DNA from: Ignavibacteriota bacterium
GTDB taxonomy: Bacteria; Bacteroidota; Ignavibacteria; UBA10030; UBA6906
Reading direction: 5' to 3'
Assembly (NCBI GenBank): GCA_016707525.1
Contig: JADJHP010000010.1
Coordinates: 1-64,000, forward strand
Length of the DNA: 64,000 nt
The notes under the pieces were generated by a model, which searched no databases, had not been told where the DNA came from, and saw only the letters and a program-made list of their open reading frames with translations. The position numbers were made by a program, and so were the translations under genes. Shown in pieces: positions 48,392 to 60,361 of this stretch; the stretch's first letter is position 1, and the number at the start of each line of letters is the position of its first letter.

Positions 48392-49129
48392 ATGACCAGA
48401 TTCGCGGCTGTTGCGGACATCCATGGGAACATGCTTGCCCTGGAGCAAGTGATCGCGGACATCACGCGCCGCGGCATCGGGACGGTCGTGAACCTCGGCG
48501 ACCACGCTTCGGGGCCTCTCTGGCCGCGCGAGACGGTGGACACACTCATGAAGTTGTCGTGGACACACATCCGGGGGAACCACGACCGGTCGCTCTCGCA
48601 CGACGATCCGGGGTCCATGGGACCATCCGATGCGTATGCGCACAAGCATCTGGAGCGGGAACACTTTGAATGGTTGAAGGGCCTGCCGCCTGTGAAGCAG
48701 GGGGCGGATGGCATGTGGCTCTGTCACGGCACACCGTCGGACGACATGGCGTATCTTGCCGATACCATTGAGCATGGGCGTTTGAGGAGGGCGACACCCG
48801 GAGAGCTGACCGTCCGGGTGCATGGTATCGAGGCGAAGATCATACTGTGCGGACACTCGCACACCCCGCGCGTGGTCCATGCGGCGAACGGCACCGTGAT
48901 CGTGAATCCGGGGAGCGTCGGGTTGCAGGCCTATGCTGATGATGGCGTGCAGCCCCATGTCGTCGAATGCGGATCGCCCCATGCGCGGTATGCCATCATC
49001 ACGGTCGATGGCGAGTCTTGCTCCGTCGATCACGTCGCGCTTCCGTACGATCACAAGGCTGCGGCGAAGCAAGCACGCAAGAACGGCAGGCCGGAATGGG
49101 CGGCAGCGCTGGAGACGGGGTTCATGTGA
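48392..49129 (+). CDS. Metallophosphoesterase (YfcE/MJ0936-like)
   Basis: 245 residues. All metal-binding motifs are seen in order: AAVADIHGN (DxH), VVNLGDHASG (GDxxxxG), IRGNHDRSL (GNHD), WLCHGTPSDD, and CGHSHTPRV (GHxH). The family hydrolyses phosphodiesters or phosphomonoesters with two metal ions in the cytoplasm. A GGGAGG sequence precedes the start. The frame is intact. Confidence 0.92.
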   Translation: MTRFAAVADIHGNMLALEQVIADITRRGIGTVVNLGDHASGPLWPRETVDTLMKLSWTHIRGNHDRSLSHDDPGSMGPSDAYAHKHLEREHFEWLKGLPPVKQGADGMWLCHGTPSDDMAYLADTIEHGRLRRATPGELTVRVHGIEAKIILCGHSHTPRVVHAANGTVIVNPGSVGLQAYADDGVQPHVVECGSPHARYAIITVDGESCSVDHVALPYDHKAAAKQARKNGRPEWAAALETGFM

Positions 49130-49220
49130 AGGTCATCTGGCGATCGGCGGTCCCCCTCGGGTGATCCGGGCGTTGGAGGCGAAAAAGAAGAATTGACTGC
49201 GCTCTGTTCCGAATGCAAAC

Positions 49221-49252
49221 AGCACAGGCCGCCCTTCGGGGCGGCCTGTGCT
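49221..49252. terminator. Bidirectional terminator-like hairpin between convergent genes
   Basis: A perfect 14-bp stem, AGCACAGGCCGCCC (49221-49234) with GGGCGGCCTGTGCT (49239-49252), closed by a TTCG tetraloop, lies between the metallophosphoesterase (ends 49129) and the repeat protein (ends 49308 on the other strand). Confidence 0.8.
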
Positions 49253-49307
49253 GTAAGATGGGTGAGTGTGTGGGTCACCAGGTACGCGAAGATACTCTGT
49301 GACGAGC

Positions 49308-52300
49308 CTATTTGAGCAACAAGAGGCGCACCGTTCCAACGAAATCACCTGATCTCATCACGCAGAGGTATACTCCACTCGACAGATGGGTTCCATCCAC
49401 GGTGGCCCGGTGACGACCGGGTTCCCGTACTCCGCTCACCAGCAGTGCAACCTCACGTCCAAGCAGGTCATATAGAGTGAGTGTCACGAAGGAAGTGGTC
49501 GGGACGTGATACTCGATCTCGGTCGAGGGGTTGAAAGGGTTGGGGTAGTTCTGGCACAATTGGTAGACTGATGGCAGCTCGTCCGATGATGACTCCGGGT
49601 GTGATTTGACGCCGATGGTTGGCTCGATCTTGATCTGCAGTGAGCAACGACCAGTGTAACTTCCGAATCGGTCGCCGACAATGAAGAAGTAGTCCTTGGT
49701 TTCTCCCAGCTCGGTTCTTGGAATCAGTATTGACGAATGGCTGGTGTCAGATGATTGCCAGGCTCCCCTGGCGAGTAAGGTTCCATCCGGACGGAAAAGT
49801 TCAATCAATGGACGTAAGCTACCGGAATCTGAAAAGGCAGTTATTGTCACCGCGCGCCTGTAGCCCCCATAGAAGACGAACGGATTCATTTGTGTTGGGA
49901 GCAAGATCGTGGCAAATGTGGTATCAAGGCACACCCCTGTGAATCCGGCAATGTTACATGGCGCGCACCGCTCTGCACCTAAGGGTGTATTCGATTTCTG
50001 AAGGCTGAGATAGAAGTCTCCGGTTCTGCTGCGTGACGAGTCCATCACGCTGATCTTGTAGTATCCCGATGAGGGCAGGACAACATTGCCGATCCAAGAG
50101 CGGGCGTACGTTGAGTCGCCGAGAACTCGGTATTGTGCTACACCCACTGTTCCATCGGGATTCGTCACCACCACGCAAGGGTTCAGACTTCCCGATGCCC
50201 GATTGATGCGAAGTATCAGTCGATCACCAATAATTCCTTCGAATCCGTATCTCCTGATATGTGACCCGCTCATGATCGAGTCGTGGATCGTTTGACCGTA
50301 GGCGATGACCGCACCTGAGGAATAGCCCACTGATATCGCGATCCTCCCAGGGACAAATCCGGCAGTATCACCAATGAGTATCCCGAGTTGTCCTGTCAGC
50401 GGGATAGCGACACCACTAATTGTGGCGGGAGTCTCACCGGACGTTGCCTTTGCGTCGGCCAGCAAGGTCCCATCCGGCAGAAAAATGCTCATCGAGGGCG
50501 TGATATCTCCTGAATCACGTTGGACCGTGGCCCAAAGAGTGTCTCCCTCTGTGACCCCGATCGTGTATGCAAGCATTTGTGTCGGATGCTGAACTCTCCC
50601 GGTGACGGCTTTCCCGCTATCGAGAGGACTCGCATTGACCGGATCATTTGCCCGTTGCAGGGTGAGGTAGAACGTTCCCTCTTCGCTTCCGTAGAGATGA
50701 GAGACGGTGATCCTATGATATCCGGAAGATGTGAGTTTCAGTGTGTCGATCCAGGTCCGCGCATAGGCCTCTCCGTCGGGGATCGGTGTCTGTCCGAGGA
50801 TGTGGATACCACCAGGAGTGTAGACGCGCACTCCCGGCTTTAAGGTGCGGTCAGTACGATTGACGTGCAGGATCATTCTATCCCCTGCCTCTGCGGCGCA
50901 CTGGTACAATCTGAAGGGGGCTCCGACGATGATCGAATCCTTGATCGTCTGGCCGTAGGCGATATCCTCTGCTCGTGGGGAAATGCGGACGCTGATACGG
51001 TACCGGCCCATCTCAAAGCCATTGTCATCTCCGAGCAAGATCCACAACATTCCGGAGGCCGGCACGATCTGCGCACTGATCACGAGCGCACCAGTCCCGG
51101 AGCCAGCCTTCCAACTGCTCCCATCGGCTAGGTACATGTTAAGAAGCGGGTTGATGCTGCCTGAATCTCTTTGGACCCAGGCCCAGAGGGTGTCTCCGGC
51201 CCTTGCCGGAATAGAGTACGCCGACATACCCGTCGGGAGGAGCACTCTGCCGATGGTCGTATCAGCGCTTTGGAGTGCGAACACCCCTGCCGGGTTATTG
51301 GATCTCTGGAGCGTGAAGACGAAGGCCCCGGTTTCCCCACCATTGTCATCGGAGATGAAGACCGTATAGGTATCGGTAGATGGAAGGGTGTAGGTGTCGA
51401 TCCACGCACGATACCAGTTGTAGTTGTCAGACCAGGTGTCCTGAGTGGTTGCGACAGTTCCATCGGATCTGAATATCTGGATCCGGGGCTGGATGCCGGA
51501 TATCCTGTTGACCCGGAGGACGATCCTGTCGTTTGCCTGACCTGTGAACTGATAGACTTTGATCTGTGTGGTGAGCGTGATGGTATCGCGGCGGGTTTCG
51601 CCGTAGACAATAGGCTGAGGATTTGCCGGGTTGTTGGTCCTCCTGGAGCGTGAAGATGAAGGTCCCGGTTCCCCACCATTGTCATCGGAGATGAAGACCG
51701 TATAGGTATCGGTGGATGGAAGGGTGTAGGTGTCGATCCACGCACGATACCAGTTGTAGTTGTCAGACCAGGTGTCCTGAGTCGTTACGGCAGATCCATC
51801 GGATCTGAATATCTGGATCCGGGGCTGGATGCCGGATATCCTGTTGACCCGGAGGACGATCCTGTCGTTTGCCTGACCCGTGAACTGATAGACTTTGATC
51901 TGTGGTGAGCGTGATGGTATCGCGGCGGGTTTCGCCGTAGACAATAGGCTGAGGATTTGCCGGGTTGTTGGTCCTCTGGAGCGTGAAGATGAAGGTCCCG
52001 GTTTCCCCACCATTGTCATCGGAGATGAAGACCGTATAGGTGTCGGTGGATGGAAGGGTGTAGGTGTCGATCCACGCACGATACCAGTTGTAGTTGTCAG
52101 ACCAGGTGTCCTGAGTGGTTGCGACAGTTCCATCGGATCTGAATATCTGGATCCGGGGCTGGATGCCGGATATCCTGTTGACCCGGAGGACGATCCTGTC
52201 GTTTGCCTGACCTGTGAACTGATAGACTTTGATCTGTGTGGTGAGCGTGATGGTATCGCGGCGGGTTTCGCCGTAGACAATAGGCTGAGGATTTGCCGGG

Positions 52301-53066
52301 TTGTTGGTCCTCTGGAGCGTGAAGATGAAGGTCCCGGTTTCCCCACCATTGTCATCGGAGATGAAGACCGTATAGGTGTCGGTGGATGGAAGGGTGTAGG
52401 TGTCGATCCACGCACGATACCAGTTGTAGTTGTCAGACCAGGTGTCCTGAGTCGTTACGGCAGATCCATCGGATTTGAATATCTGGATCCGGGGCTGGAT
52501 GCCGGATATCCTGTTGACCCGGAGGACGATCCTGTCGTTTGCCTGACCTGTGAACTGATAGACTTTGATCTGTGTGGTGAGCGCGATGGTATCGCGGCGG
52601 GTTTCGCCGTAGACAATAGGCTGAGGATTTGCCGGGTTGTTGGTCCTCTGGAGCGTGAAGATGAAGGTCCCGGTTTCCCCACCATTGTCATCGGAGATGA
52701 AGACCGTATAGGTATCGGTAGATGGAAGGGTGTAGGTGTCGATCCACGCACGATACCAGTTGTAGTTGTCAGACCAGGTGTCCTGAGTGGTTGCGACAGT
52801 TCCATCGGATCTGAATATCTGGATCCCGGGTGGATACCGGATATCCTGTTGACCCGGAGAACGATCCTGTCCCCCTCCTGTCCGTCGAACTCATATTTCT
52901 GCACCTCCCCCTTGACGCTGATGGTGCCCTGCACCGTCTGACCGTAGCTTATGGGCGTCTGACCTGAGGCTTCCTGGTCAGCCAAAACAAGCAGTGAGAG
53001 GAGAATTGCGAGAAGGAGATAATGATGCTGGCGGAGACAGCGGTTCAGCGACAGTTGACCGTCCAT
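49308..53066 (-). CDS. Secreted repeat protein with T9SS sorting domain (frameshifts inside identical repeats)
   Basis: About 1,250 residues from ATG at 53066, with a signal peptide (LLLAILLSLLVLADQEASGQ). The body consists of beta-sandwich repeats of 112 residues like pre-peptidase C-terminal (PPC) domains: VYQFTGQANDRIVLRVNRIS, QDTWSDNYNWYRAWIDTYTL, STDTYTVFISDDNGGE. Four to five of these are almost identical at DNA level; two or three diverged ones follow. It ends with YPNPFNPSTEIEYHVP, LYDLLGREVALLVSG and VRLLLLK. The frame breaks at about 52830 (one base missing), 51900 (two missing), 51672 (one missing) and 51645 (one extra), judged by comparing repeats. They cancel, so the ends share one frame. 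The correct frame between 52830 and 51903 contains no Met. Confidence 0.85.
51304..52830 (-). repeat. Tandem 336-bp coding repeats, nearly identical
   Basis: The anchor GAATATCTGGATCC occurs near 51471, 51807, 52141, 52477 and 52813, that is 336, 334, 336 and 336 bases apart (112 codons; the 334 reflects a two-base deletion). Units differ by only a few bases, so they are recent duplications or are kept alike by gene conversion. Confidence 0.9.
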
Positions 53067-53614
53067 GGTGGGCCCCCACTGGATGTTGGATCGTCGGTAC
53101 TGCTGAATGATTGAATAAGGGAAGCGAAGAACAGGTTACGGCTGGATCGAGGGTGGGTGTCTGTGTGCACGCAGGAGATTCGGCCTCTAGAGGTGGCGAA
53201 GCCTCTCGAACAAAGGCTGAGAGGCCGATCAGGGATCCCTACGAAAACGATATACACACATCATCTACACTCATTGTACTCTACGAATCGTGAATTGTCA
53301 AGTGCGGCGTCGAAAAACGTGACGCGCTTCACAGAGTATCGCCGAATTCATCTGGATGGATCCCGAATCCCCCCAAATGATCTGGAATCGAGGGGCGTCC
53401 CAACGATCTCCAAAGGTGTTCGCCTGGAAGCCGACTACTGCGCAAGCACGGGAGCACACATGGGTAATGCCGTACTCTGCTCTCGTTGACAATCTCATTT
53501 TTGCGCCCGACATTGTAGCATAGGCTGTGCACCCCGACAGAGGGTGGTGCCCCTGCACTACAGATGCCACCTGTCCCGGCCGATTCAGGGGATCGGTCCG
53601 TGGAAGGATATCCT
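53067..53614. other. Divergent intergenic region, no gene recognised
   Basis: This 548-bp gap lies between the starts of two large secreted-protein genes read in opposite directions. It should contain both promoters. It is less GC-rich around 53240-53290, but I see no clear promoter pair or hairpin and no credible gene. Confidence 0.5.
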
Positions 53615-56600
53615 ATGCTTTCTCGCCGGAACGCTCTCTGGCTGACCTGCATCCTCGCCTGCACCGTCCATCTTTCGTTTGCCCATTCGTGGATCACCAG
53701 CGTCTCTCCACCCCCGTATTCCGTCGCGGCACTGCCGGATGCGAACATCAGCGTCGTCTTCACACAGGCGATCGACCCCGCATCGCTCGTCGACAGCGCC
53801 GTTGTGGTGTGGGGGCACATGTCCGGACTGCACGTACGCTCCCTCTCGTATGATCCCGGCACAATGACCCTGACCATCGATCCCACAACGGATCTGATGG
53901 CAGGTGAACGCGTGGATGTGATGCTCACTCCGTGGCTCCGGAACGCGGGAGGTGCACCGATACCCGCATTCCTCTGGACCTTCGAAACCACTGCTGCAAA
54001 CGGAAGCAGCTCCTTCGACGTCCAGACCTTTGAAGGGCGGACCCCTCAGGGAGCTCACATGCTCCTGCATGATTTCACGCAGGATGGTATCGCGGACATC
54101 GAGATCGTGGACCGGCATCAGACCAACCGATGCGTGTCGTTCTACGAGTATCCGGCCATGGGCTCGTGGCAAATGCCTGCTCCACGGGTCTATTCCGACC
54201 ACCTCCCCCGGTGGCTTGCCGTGGGAGATCTGGACAGGGTCCCTCCTGCGGAGTTCGTATTCGCGAAGGACGACCATGAAGAGCTGACCTCCATCATGAC
54301 ATGGCCCCCGTATGGCTATTGGACCGCGGACCCGATACGCGTCGGGTTCGATGCCTCGCGGGTGCAGATGGAGGATCTCACTGGCGATGGCCTGTCAGAT
54401 ATCATCGTGGCCTACGAGGCCCGCGACACGGTGCGGGTGTTCAAAGGCATCGGCGGCCGGAAGGTCGACTCCGCCTGCGTGGCCATGAGGGTCGCGACAC
54501 CTTCACGCACGATCGTCATCGATGTGGATCTCGATGGCGATCTGGACCTTGTGATGGTGTCGCGCGGGGAAACGGTGCTGCGCATGTTCAGGAACGATGG
54601 CACCGGCGCGTTCACCGGCCCGTCAGACATTTCCGTCGGCGCTGTCACGGACGACGTGGCGGCGGCAGACATGAACCACGACGGGTGGCCCGATCTGGTG
54701 TGCGTCAGTGGGACAACGAACACACTCACGGTACTCACCAATCAGAACGGCGCATCGTTCCATGCCGGGCTTTCCTCCCGGACCGGCGGAACGGGGTCCA
54801 TCGGACTCCTCGTCCATGACTGGAACATCGACGGCGTTCCCGAGGTGAGCGTCATCAACGTCTCTTCCCGCACGGTATCGGTCTTCGTGAACAACGGGAG
54901 CGGTTCCCTCACGCGCCAGGCCATCGTCAGCCTCCCTCTCACGCCGGTGGACTGGGCCGTGGTCGACTGGGACCGGGATGGCGATCTGGATATTCTCCTC
55001 CTCAACGAGCTGACCACGGAGATGACGTTGCTCAAGAACAGGTCGGGGGCGCCACGGATCGCTGTCGACCGTGATACCTGCGCGTTCGGGGGTGTGGCAC
55101 CGGGCAGTACGCGGACCTTCGCGCTGAAGGTCAAGAATGTCGGCGGCACCAGCGACCTCGTGGTACAGGCCGGCGCCCCGGCCGATCCGCGGTTCACCGT
55201 GAGCCCGTCAGCGCTCCGCATCACACCGGATGACTCCGCGACGGTGAGCATATCGTTCACGCCCACAACGGTTGCGCCGTATGCGTCGTCGCTGATCCTC
55301 GCTCACAATGACTCCACACTCGACACACTGACCATCCCGCTGTCCGGCTATGGCCTGGCCGTGCGGCAAGCCCTCCCTCGTACATCCTCTGTCTGGCAGG
55401 CAGGAGCTCTCCGCTGCAGTGTCGTATTCGCGGCGCCGATGGATATCGGGTCCTTCACCAACACCACCATCGTCGCGTACGGGACACGCAGTGGCCGCCA
55501 CATCCTCGCGAGCCTCATGCCGGCACCTGACGGGAGCTCGGTGGTCTTCGATCTTGTAGAAGGCTTCTTCGTGGAAGAGGTGGTCACGGTCACGCTCACG
55601 CGGGGACTCCGCCTCGCCTCCGGCGCCGCCATCGTGGAACCGTACTCCTGGAGTGTTCGCCTCCATGCGCCTGGAGGCAGCGGGATCTTCGGCAATGCAC
55701 AGGTGATCAAGGAACTGACACTCCCGATGGAGATCCACTGCGGCGATCTCAACCGGGATGGGCTCGAAGACCTGAGTATCCGCGGTGGCTACGAACACTC
55801 GCTGTCCTATCTGTTCGGCCAGGGTTCGACCTGGGCCCCGGTTGGCGGCCCGGGGTCGGTCGGCGGCGCGTCGATGGGTGATCTTGCCGGAGAGGGAGGG
55901 GTTGGCTCGTTGTATGGCGATTGGACAAGCGCGACCTTCGCCTGGCGGTACCAGGACCCGTACACGGGCATGATGCTCGAGAAGTTCGCAAGTCTGGGCG
56001 CTCTTCCGGATTTCCCGTCGTCATCCATGGCATGCGATCTGGATGGGAACGGCGCACTGGATGCCTTCTTCTGCATCACGTGGGAAATGCGCCTGACAGG
56101 ATTTCTCAACGATGGAGCGCTGCACTTCACCCCGATCAACACCTTCGTGGACAATGCCCCGCTACGGGCGGTCCCGGCCGACTTCAATGGCGATGGCCTC
56201 ACGGATGTGGCGGTGACCACCGGGGGGACGGGTGACGTGAAATTCCTGATGAACTCCGGAGGAGGCATTCTCAAGGAGGTGTCCCGGTATCATGTCGGCC
56301 CGACCGCCATGCCGATCGTCATCGCAGACTTCAACCGTGACGGCATGATGGACGTTGCCGCCGCGCCGACGGACGGATATGTCGTTTCGGTGCTGATCAA
56401 CCGGGGCGACTTCCGCTTTGACCAGTCGCTGCTCGGCGCGGCGGGAAATCCGAGGGATCTCGTCACCGCGGACCTGAACGGGGACGGCTCTTCCGATCTC
56501 GCAGCGGTGACACAGGATACGGGATCGCTGACCGTGTGGGAGAATGATGGCAGTGGTGAGTTCACGGAGACCCTGAAGTGGAAGGTAGGTGCGAAGGCAT

Positions 56601-58568
56601 TCGGGATCCAGGCGGTCGATCATGGCCACGATGGGCGGACGGATCTTCTCGTGACCGCCGACGGCTATCTCTTCCTCTTCGAGAACATGGCGCCTGTGCC
56701 GGAGATCGCGGTAGATCAGACAATGATCTCTTTCCCGAATCTTCCGCTCGACTCCTCCGCGAGCGCGACGATCACGATCGAGAACACCGGCGGATCAGGT
56801 ACCCTGCATGTCTCTGCCATGAATGCCGGCGATCCGGTGTATTCCATTGCGACCCCTGCCGGGGCCCCCCCCCGGGGGGGGGGCCCCCGCCCCGGGGGGG
56901 GGGGCGCGGGGGGGCAGGCCGGCAAAGGTGACGCCGCCTCCGTATGGATGGGCACGCAGGAGAGGAGACTCCATCTGCGTCGCGTGTGCAGCCCCCCTGC
57001 CGCAGGGTGGCGTGCCTCACGGTGCGGCCACGATCAGATCCGTGTATCGGAGCATCGACTCTCTCGCGGTATCCGCCGCACTTCATGCGTCAGGCAACGA
57101 AGCAGTGATCAGCGGCCTTCCTGCATTCCAACCGGGAGAAGAGGTGACCGTGACGCTCACGCCACGGTTCCTTCCCGGACGGATCGCCGTTCGCATGGTC
57201 GTTCCGCGCAATGTCGGCTCGGGGAACGCCGGCACTTCAGGCCGGTGAAGAACTCCCGTCCGGTGCCGCACCGGGTATCATCTTCACCGATGCCGACGCG
57301 GACGGTGATCTTGACCTCATCAGCACGAGCTTCCTCAACCACGAACTCTATGTAATGAAGAACGATGGGAAGGGGGCGTTCAGCATCTTCCAGCGCATCG
57401 TCGACATCAAGGATGCCGCGCAGGTCGCAGCTGCCGATCTGGACAGCGATGCCGACATGGACCTGGTGGTGGCACAGACCGGATGGACCGGTGCCGTGAC
57501 GGTCCTCTTCAACGACGGAACAGGTAGCTATACCGTTGGCCCGCACGGACCCATCGAAGGGTTCCAGGCCCCCCTGTTTACCATCGACGGGACGGCGATG
57601 GGGATGTGGATATCCTCTTCGCGGCGAACGGCGTGCTCTCGGCACTGGAGAATGACGGACACGGCACGTTCACACCGGTCAGCATGCCGTGTCTCGTCGG
57701 CCCGTTGTCATCCATGGCCGATCTCAATAACGACGGGATGCCGGATCTCTGTTCGACCGATCCCTACACGGGGACCCTCCGCGTGTATTCCCATGAAGGG
57801 AATGGATCCTTCCGGCTGCGCCTCACCACGACCCCCGGTATGAACATCCGTCAGGCGGTGCCGGGAGATATGAATGGCGATGGTGCTTGCGACCTCACCG
57901 TCGGGGGCACGGGTGCCAATGGCCACGAGGGCGTCACGGTTCTCCGCAATACCGGCGGGTGGACGTTTGCCGCGCACTCCTTCGTTGAAGTGTCCAGTCA
58001 TCCGTATGGCCATGCACTCGCGGACCTCGATGGTGACGGTGACCTCGACCTGATCAGTGCGAACACGATCGATGGGACCATGAACACCGCACTGAATGAT
58101 GGCAGCGGCGTGGTCACGGTGCACCAGCATCTCCCGGTGGCGACGGAGCCTACGGATGCCTATGCTGTGGATATCGACAGCGACGGTGATCTCGATGTCG
58201 TGATCCGTGCGTACGTTGGCGGGGTCCGGTTGTTCCGCAACACGATGATCACATCTGCAGACGGCGGTCGGTCGGTGGTTCCCGCGGAATTCGGACTGCT
58301 GCCGAATTATCCGAACCCGTTCAATCCGTCCACGATGATCACGTTCGCGCTTCCCGCGGCGAGCCGCGTTCGTCTGGAGGTCTACAATACGATCGGACAG
58401 CGTGTTGAGGTCCTGAAGGATGGGATCATGGACGCCGGCACCCATCAGGTGCGTTGGTGGGAGTCGCATGCCCCTGCAGGGATCTACTGGTGCCGGATGC
58501 GGGCGGAGACGACCGGGAGCGCGCACGAGCGGTTTGAACGGACGATGAAGATGGTGTTGATCCATTGA
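53615..58568 (+). CDS. FG-GAP/VCBS repeat surface protein with T9SS sorting domain (frameshifted)
   Basis: About 1,640 residues from ATG 53615 (MLSRRNALWLTCILACTVHL, signal peptide). An Ig-like domain (IDPASLVDSAVVVWG) is followed by many FG-GAP repeats with DxDxDGxxD loops (VDLDGDLDLVMVSRGETVLR, ADMNHDGWPDLVCVSG, ADFNRDGMMDVAAAP, ADLDGDGDLDLISANT) that bind calcium and form propellers. Two ASPM-like beta domains (near 55040-55340 and 56700-56830) lie between them. The sorting domain YPNPFNPSTMITFALP ends MKMVLIH. The frame breaks in a G/C tract at 56858-56916, near 57220 and near 57600, and continues each time in another frame. Such proteins are surface adhesins or structural parts; the ligand is unknown. 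Confidence 0.85.
56858..56916. other. Run of G and C homopolymers inside a coding region (probable assembly artefact)
   Basis: About 59 bases consist almost only of runs of C and G, alternating in blocks of up to 12. They interrupt the FG-GAP protein and change its frame. Nothing in the protein family explains them. Confidence 0.7.
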
Positions 58569-58739
58569 GGGGATGGCACGCGTGGGCTGTTTGAAATGTG
58601 GGGTGCTTTCGGTATCATGAGGAGCACATCAGATCCGCTCGATCCGGTGGCGGGTGCCATGAGGGTCGCGCGGCAACGGGCGTCGATCGTGTTCCGAAAG
58701 ACCGGAACGTGGTCGCGTGGAGCATGAAAAGGAACTCTC

Positions 58740-60272
58740 ATGATGACCGGCCTTCACCCCCGGCGGATCTCCCGTCCGGCACTGGCACTCCTCCTTCCGG
58801 CCACGGTACAACTTCTCATCCATCTTTTCTTTGCCACAGGGTACGGACTCGGCGGCGACGAGCTGTATGCGATCGCGTGCAGCAACACTCCTGCCGCCGG
58901 TTATGTGGACCTCGCGCCTGCGCCGGTCCTCCTTCTTGCGCTCCAACGAACGATCGGCGGGGATGCGCTCATCGCGATCCGTTTCGTTCCTGCCGTGATC
59001 GCTGCCGTGGCCGTGTACTTCACCGGACTGATCGCGCGCAGGATGGGGGCCGGAGCCTATGGACAATTCCTTGCGGCCCTGTGCGCGCTCATCGCCCCGG
59101 CCCTTCTCGTCGCCGGACACGTTGCCACGCCGTTCGGTTTCGCCGTTCTGTGGTGGACGATAGGGACCTATGTTGTGGTCCGCTTACTGCAAGAGAACAC
59201 GCGGCTCTGGGTGGATCCTGCTCGGCCTCGTGAGCGGGGCCGGGCTCCTCTGCAGCTTCAGCATGGCATTCTTCGTCGTGGCGGCATTCCTTGCGGTCGC
59301 CCTTACGCCGCTCCGCAAGCAGCTTCTCACGATCTGGCCCTGGGCCGGTGCCGCCACTGCGGTGGTGATGATGATCCCGTGGGCGCTCTGGCAGTCGGCG
59401 CATGCGTGGCCGACCATCGAGTGGATGAGCGTGGCCTACGGCCGCCATGCATCGGCAATGCCCATCCTGGATGTCCTCATCGATCAGGTGAAGCTCCTTC
59501 ATCCGCTGACCATCGTGGTCTGGCTGCCAGGCCTCGGCGCACTCTGCTTCGCCCGGCCCTTCCGTCCATGGAGAGCCATCGGCTGGATGTACATTGCCAC
59601 GCCATCCTCATGATCGCCGTGGCAATGGAGCCGCACTATCTTGTGCCGGCGGCCGCCGGACTGTTCGCCGCGGGTGCGGTGCTTGTTGAGAAGGTCCTTG
59701 CGCGGTCCTGGATGCGCGTGACAACGGTGGTGGTACTGGTGCTGGCGGGCGTTGCCACGCTCCCGATGGGCCTTCCGGTGCTCCCCGCGCGCACGTTCAT
59801 CGACTACGAGAAGATGAGCGGATTCCGGATGACGATGGGGAACGCCGAATGCACCGACCGTCTGCCGGGGTACTACGGCACGATGTTCGGACGCAAAGAG
59901 CTCGCCACCGTGATGAATGCGGTGTTCACCACCATGCCTCCCGAAGAGCGGGGGCGGTACGGCATCTTCTGTGAAACGGCAGTGCAGGCAGCCTCACTGG
60001 ACTTCTACGGGAAGGACTATAACCTCCCCGCTGCGGTGTCCGGCGACAGGCAGTACTGGTACCGCGGCCCCGGAGGGTACACCGGCGATCGGCTCGTTGT
60101 GGTGGGGGTGAACGAAGAAGATCTGCGCACGCTGTTCGGTGAGGTCCATCTCCGCATGCGGTTCCGTGACGAATACCTGCATCCGGGGAACGGCATGACG
60201 CCGGTCTGGCTTGTGGGGCGCCCCGCGCAACCGCTGGAGAAAGCCTGGACCCAGTTGTGGACGATACGGTAG
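58740..60272 (+). CDS. GT39-like (ArnT/PMT-type) membrane glycosyltransferase, two compensating frameshifts
   Basis: About 511 residues. The N-terminal GGDELYAIACSNTPAAGYVD and LAPAPVLLLALQRTIGG match the first outer loop of ArnT-like enzymes, with the catalytic Asp-Glu. Repeated membrane helices follow. Between about 59215 and 59600 the true sequence is in another frame (LLGLVSGAGLLCSFSMAFFV, WPWAGAATAVVMMIPWALW, LHPLTIVVWLPGLGALCF), so a pair of indels is present. The C-terminal soluble part (MSGFRMTMGNAECTDRLPG, FYGKDYNLPAAVSG) lies in the periplasm. The enzyme should move a sugar from a polyprenyl phosphate to an acceptor such as lipid A or a protein. Confidence 0.75.
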   Translation: MMTGLHPRRISRPALALLLPATVQLLIHLFFATGYGLGGDELYAIACSNTPAAGYVDLAPAPVLLLALQRTIGGDALIAIRFVPAVIAAVAVYFTGLIARRMGAGAYGQFLAALCALIAPALLVAGHVATPFGFAVLWWTIGTYVVVRLLQENTRLWVDPARPRERGRAPLQLQHGILRRGGIPCGRPYAAPQAASHDLALGRCRHCGGDDDPVGALAVGACVADHRVDERGLRPPCIGNAHPGCPHRSGEAPSSADHRGLAARPRRTLLRPALPSMESHRLDVHCHAILMIAVAMEPHYLVPAAAGLFAAGAVLVEKVLARSWMRVTTVVVLVLAGVATLPMGLPVLPARTFIDYEKMSGFRMTMGNAECTDRLPGYYGTMFGRKELATVMNAVFTTMPPEERGRYGIFCETAVQAASLDFYGKDYNLPAAVSGDRQYWYRGPGGYTGDRLVVVGVNEEDLRTLFGEVHLRMRFRDEYLHPGNGMTPVWLVGRPAQPLEKAWTQLWTIR

Positions 60273-60361
60273 CGGAAGGGATGGAGGAGGAATATGGAGA
60301 GTGGACCTGGAGCAGAAATGAACAGTTGTCTCCACAAGCATAAGGCATTGGTCAGGTCGCT

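Noticed and set aside
51304..52830. 336-bp repeats as a mobile or phage element
   Set aside because: They are in phase with the reading frame, encode a folded domain and carry no transposase or terminal repeats.
51895..52941. 348-codon plus-strand frame through the 336-bp repeats
   Set aside because: It is antisense to the repeat protein and stays open only because the repeats are in phase. The minus-strand product has a signal peptide, domain repeats and a sorting signal.
53329..53991. 220-codon minus-strand frame in the divergent gap
   Set aside because: Most of it overlaps the start of the FG-GAP gene in antisense; no ribosome site, signal or domain.
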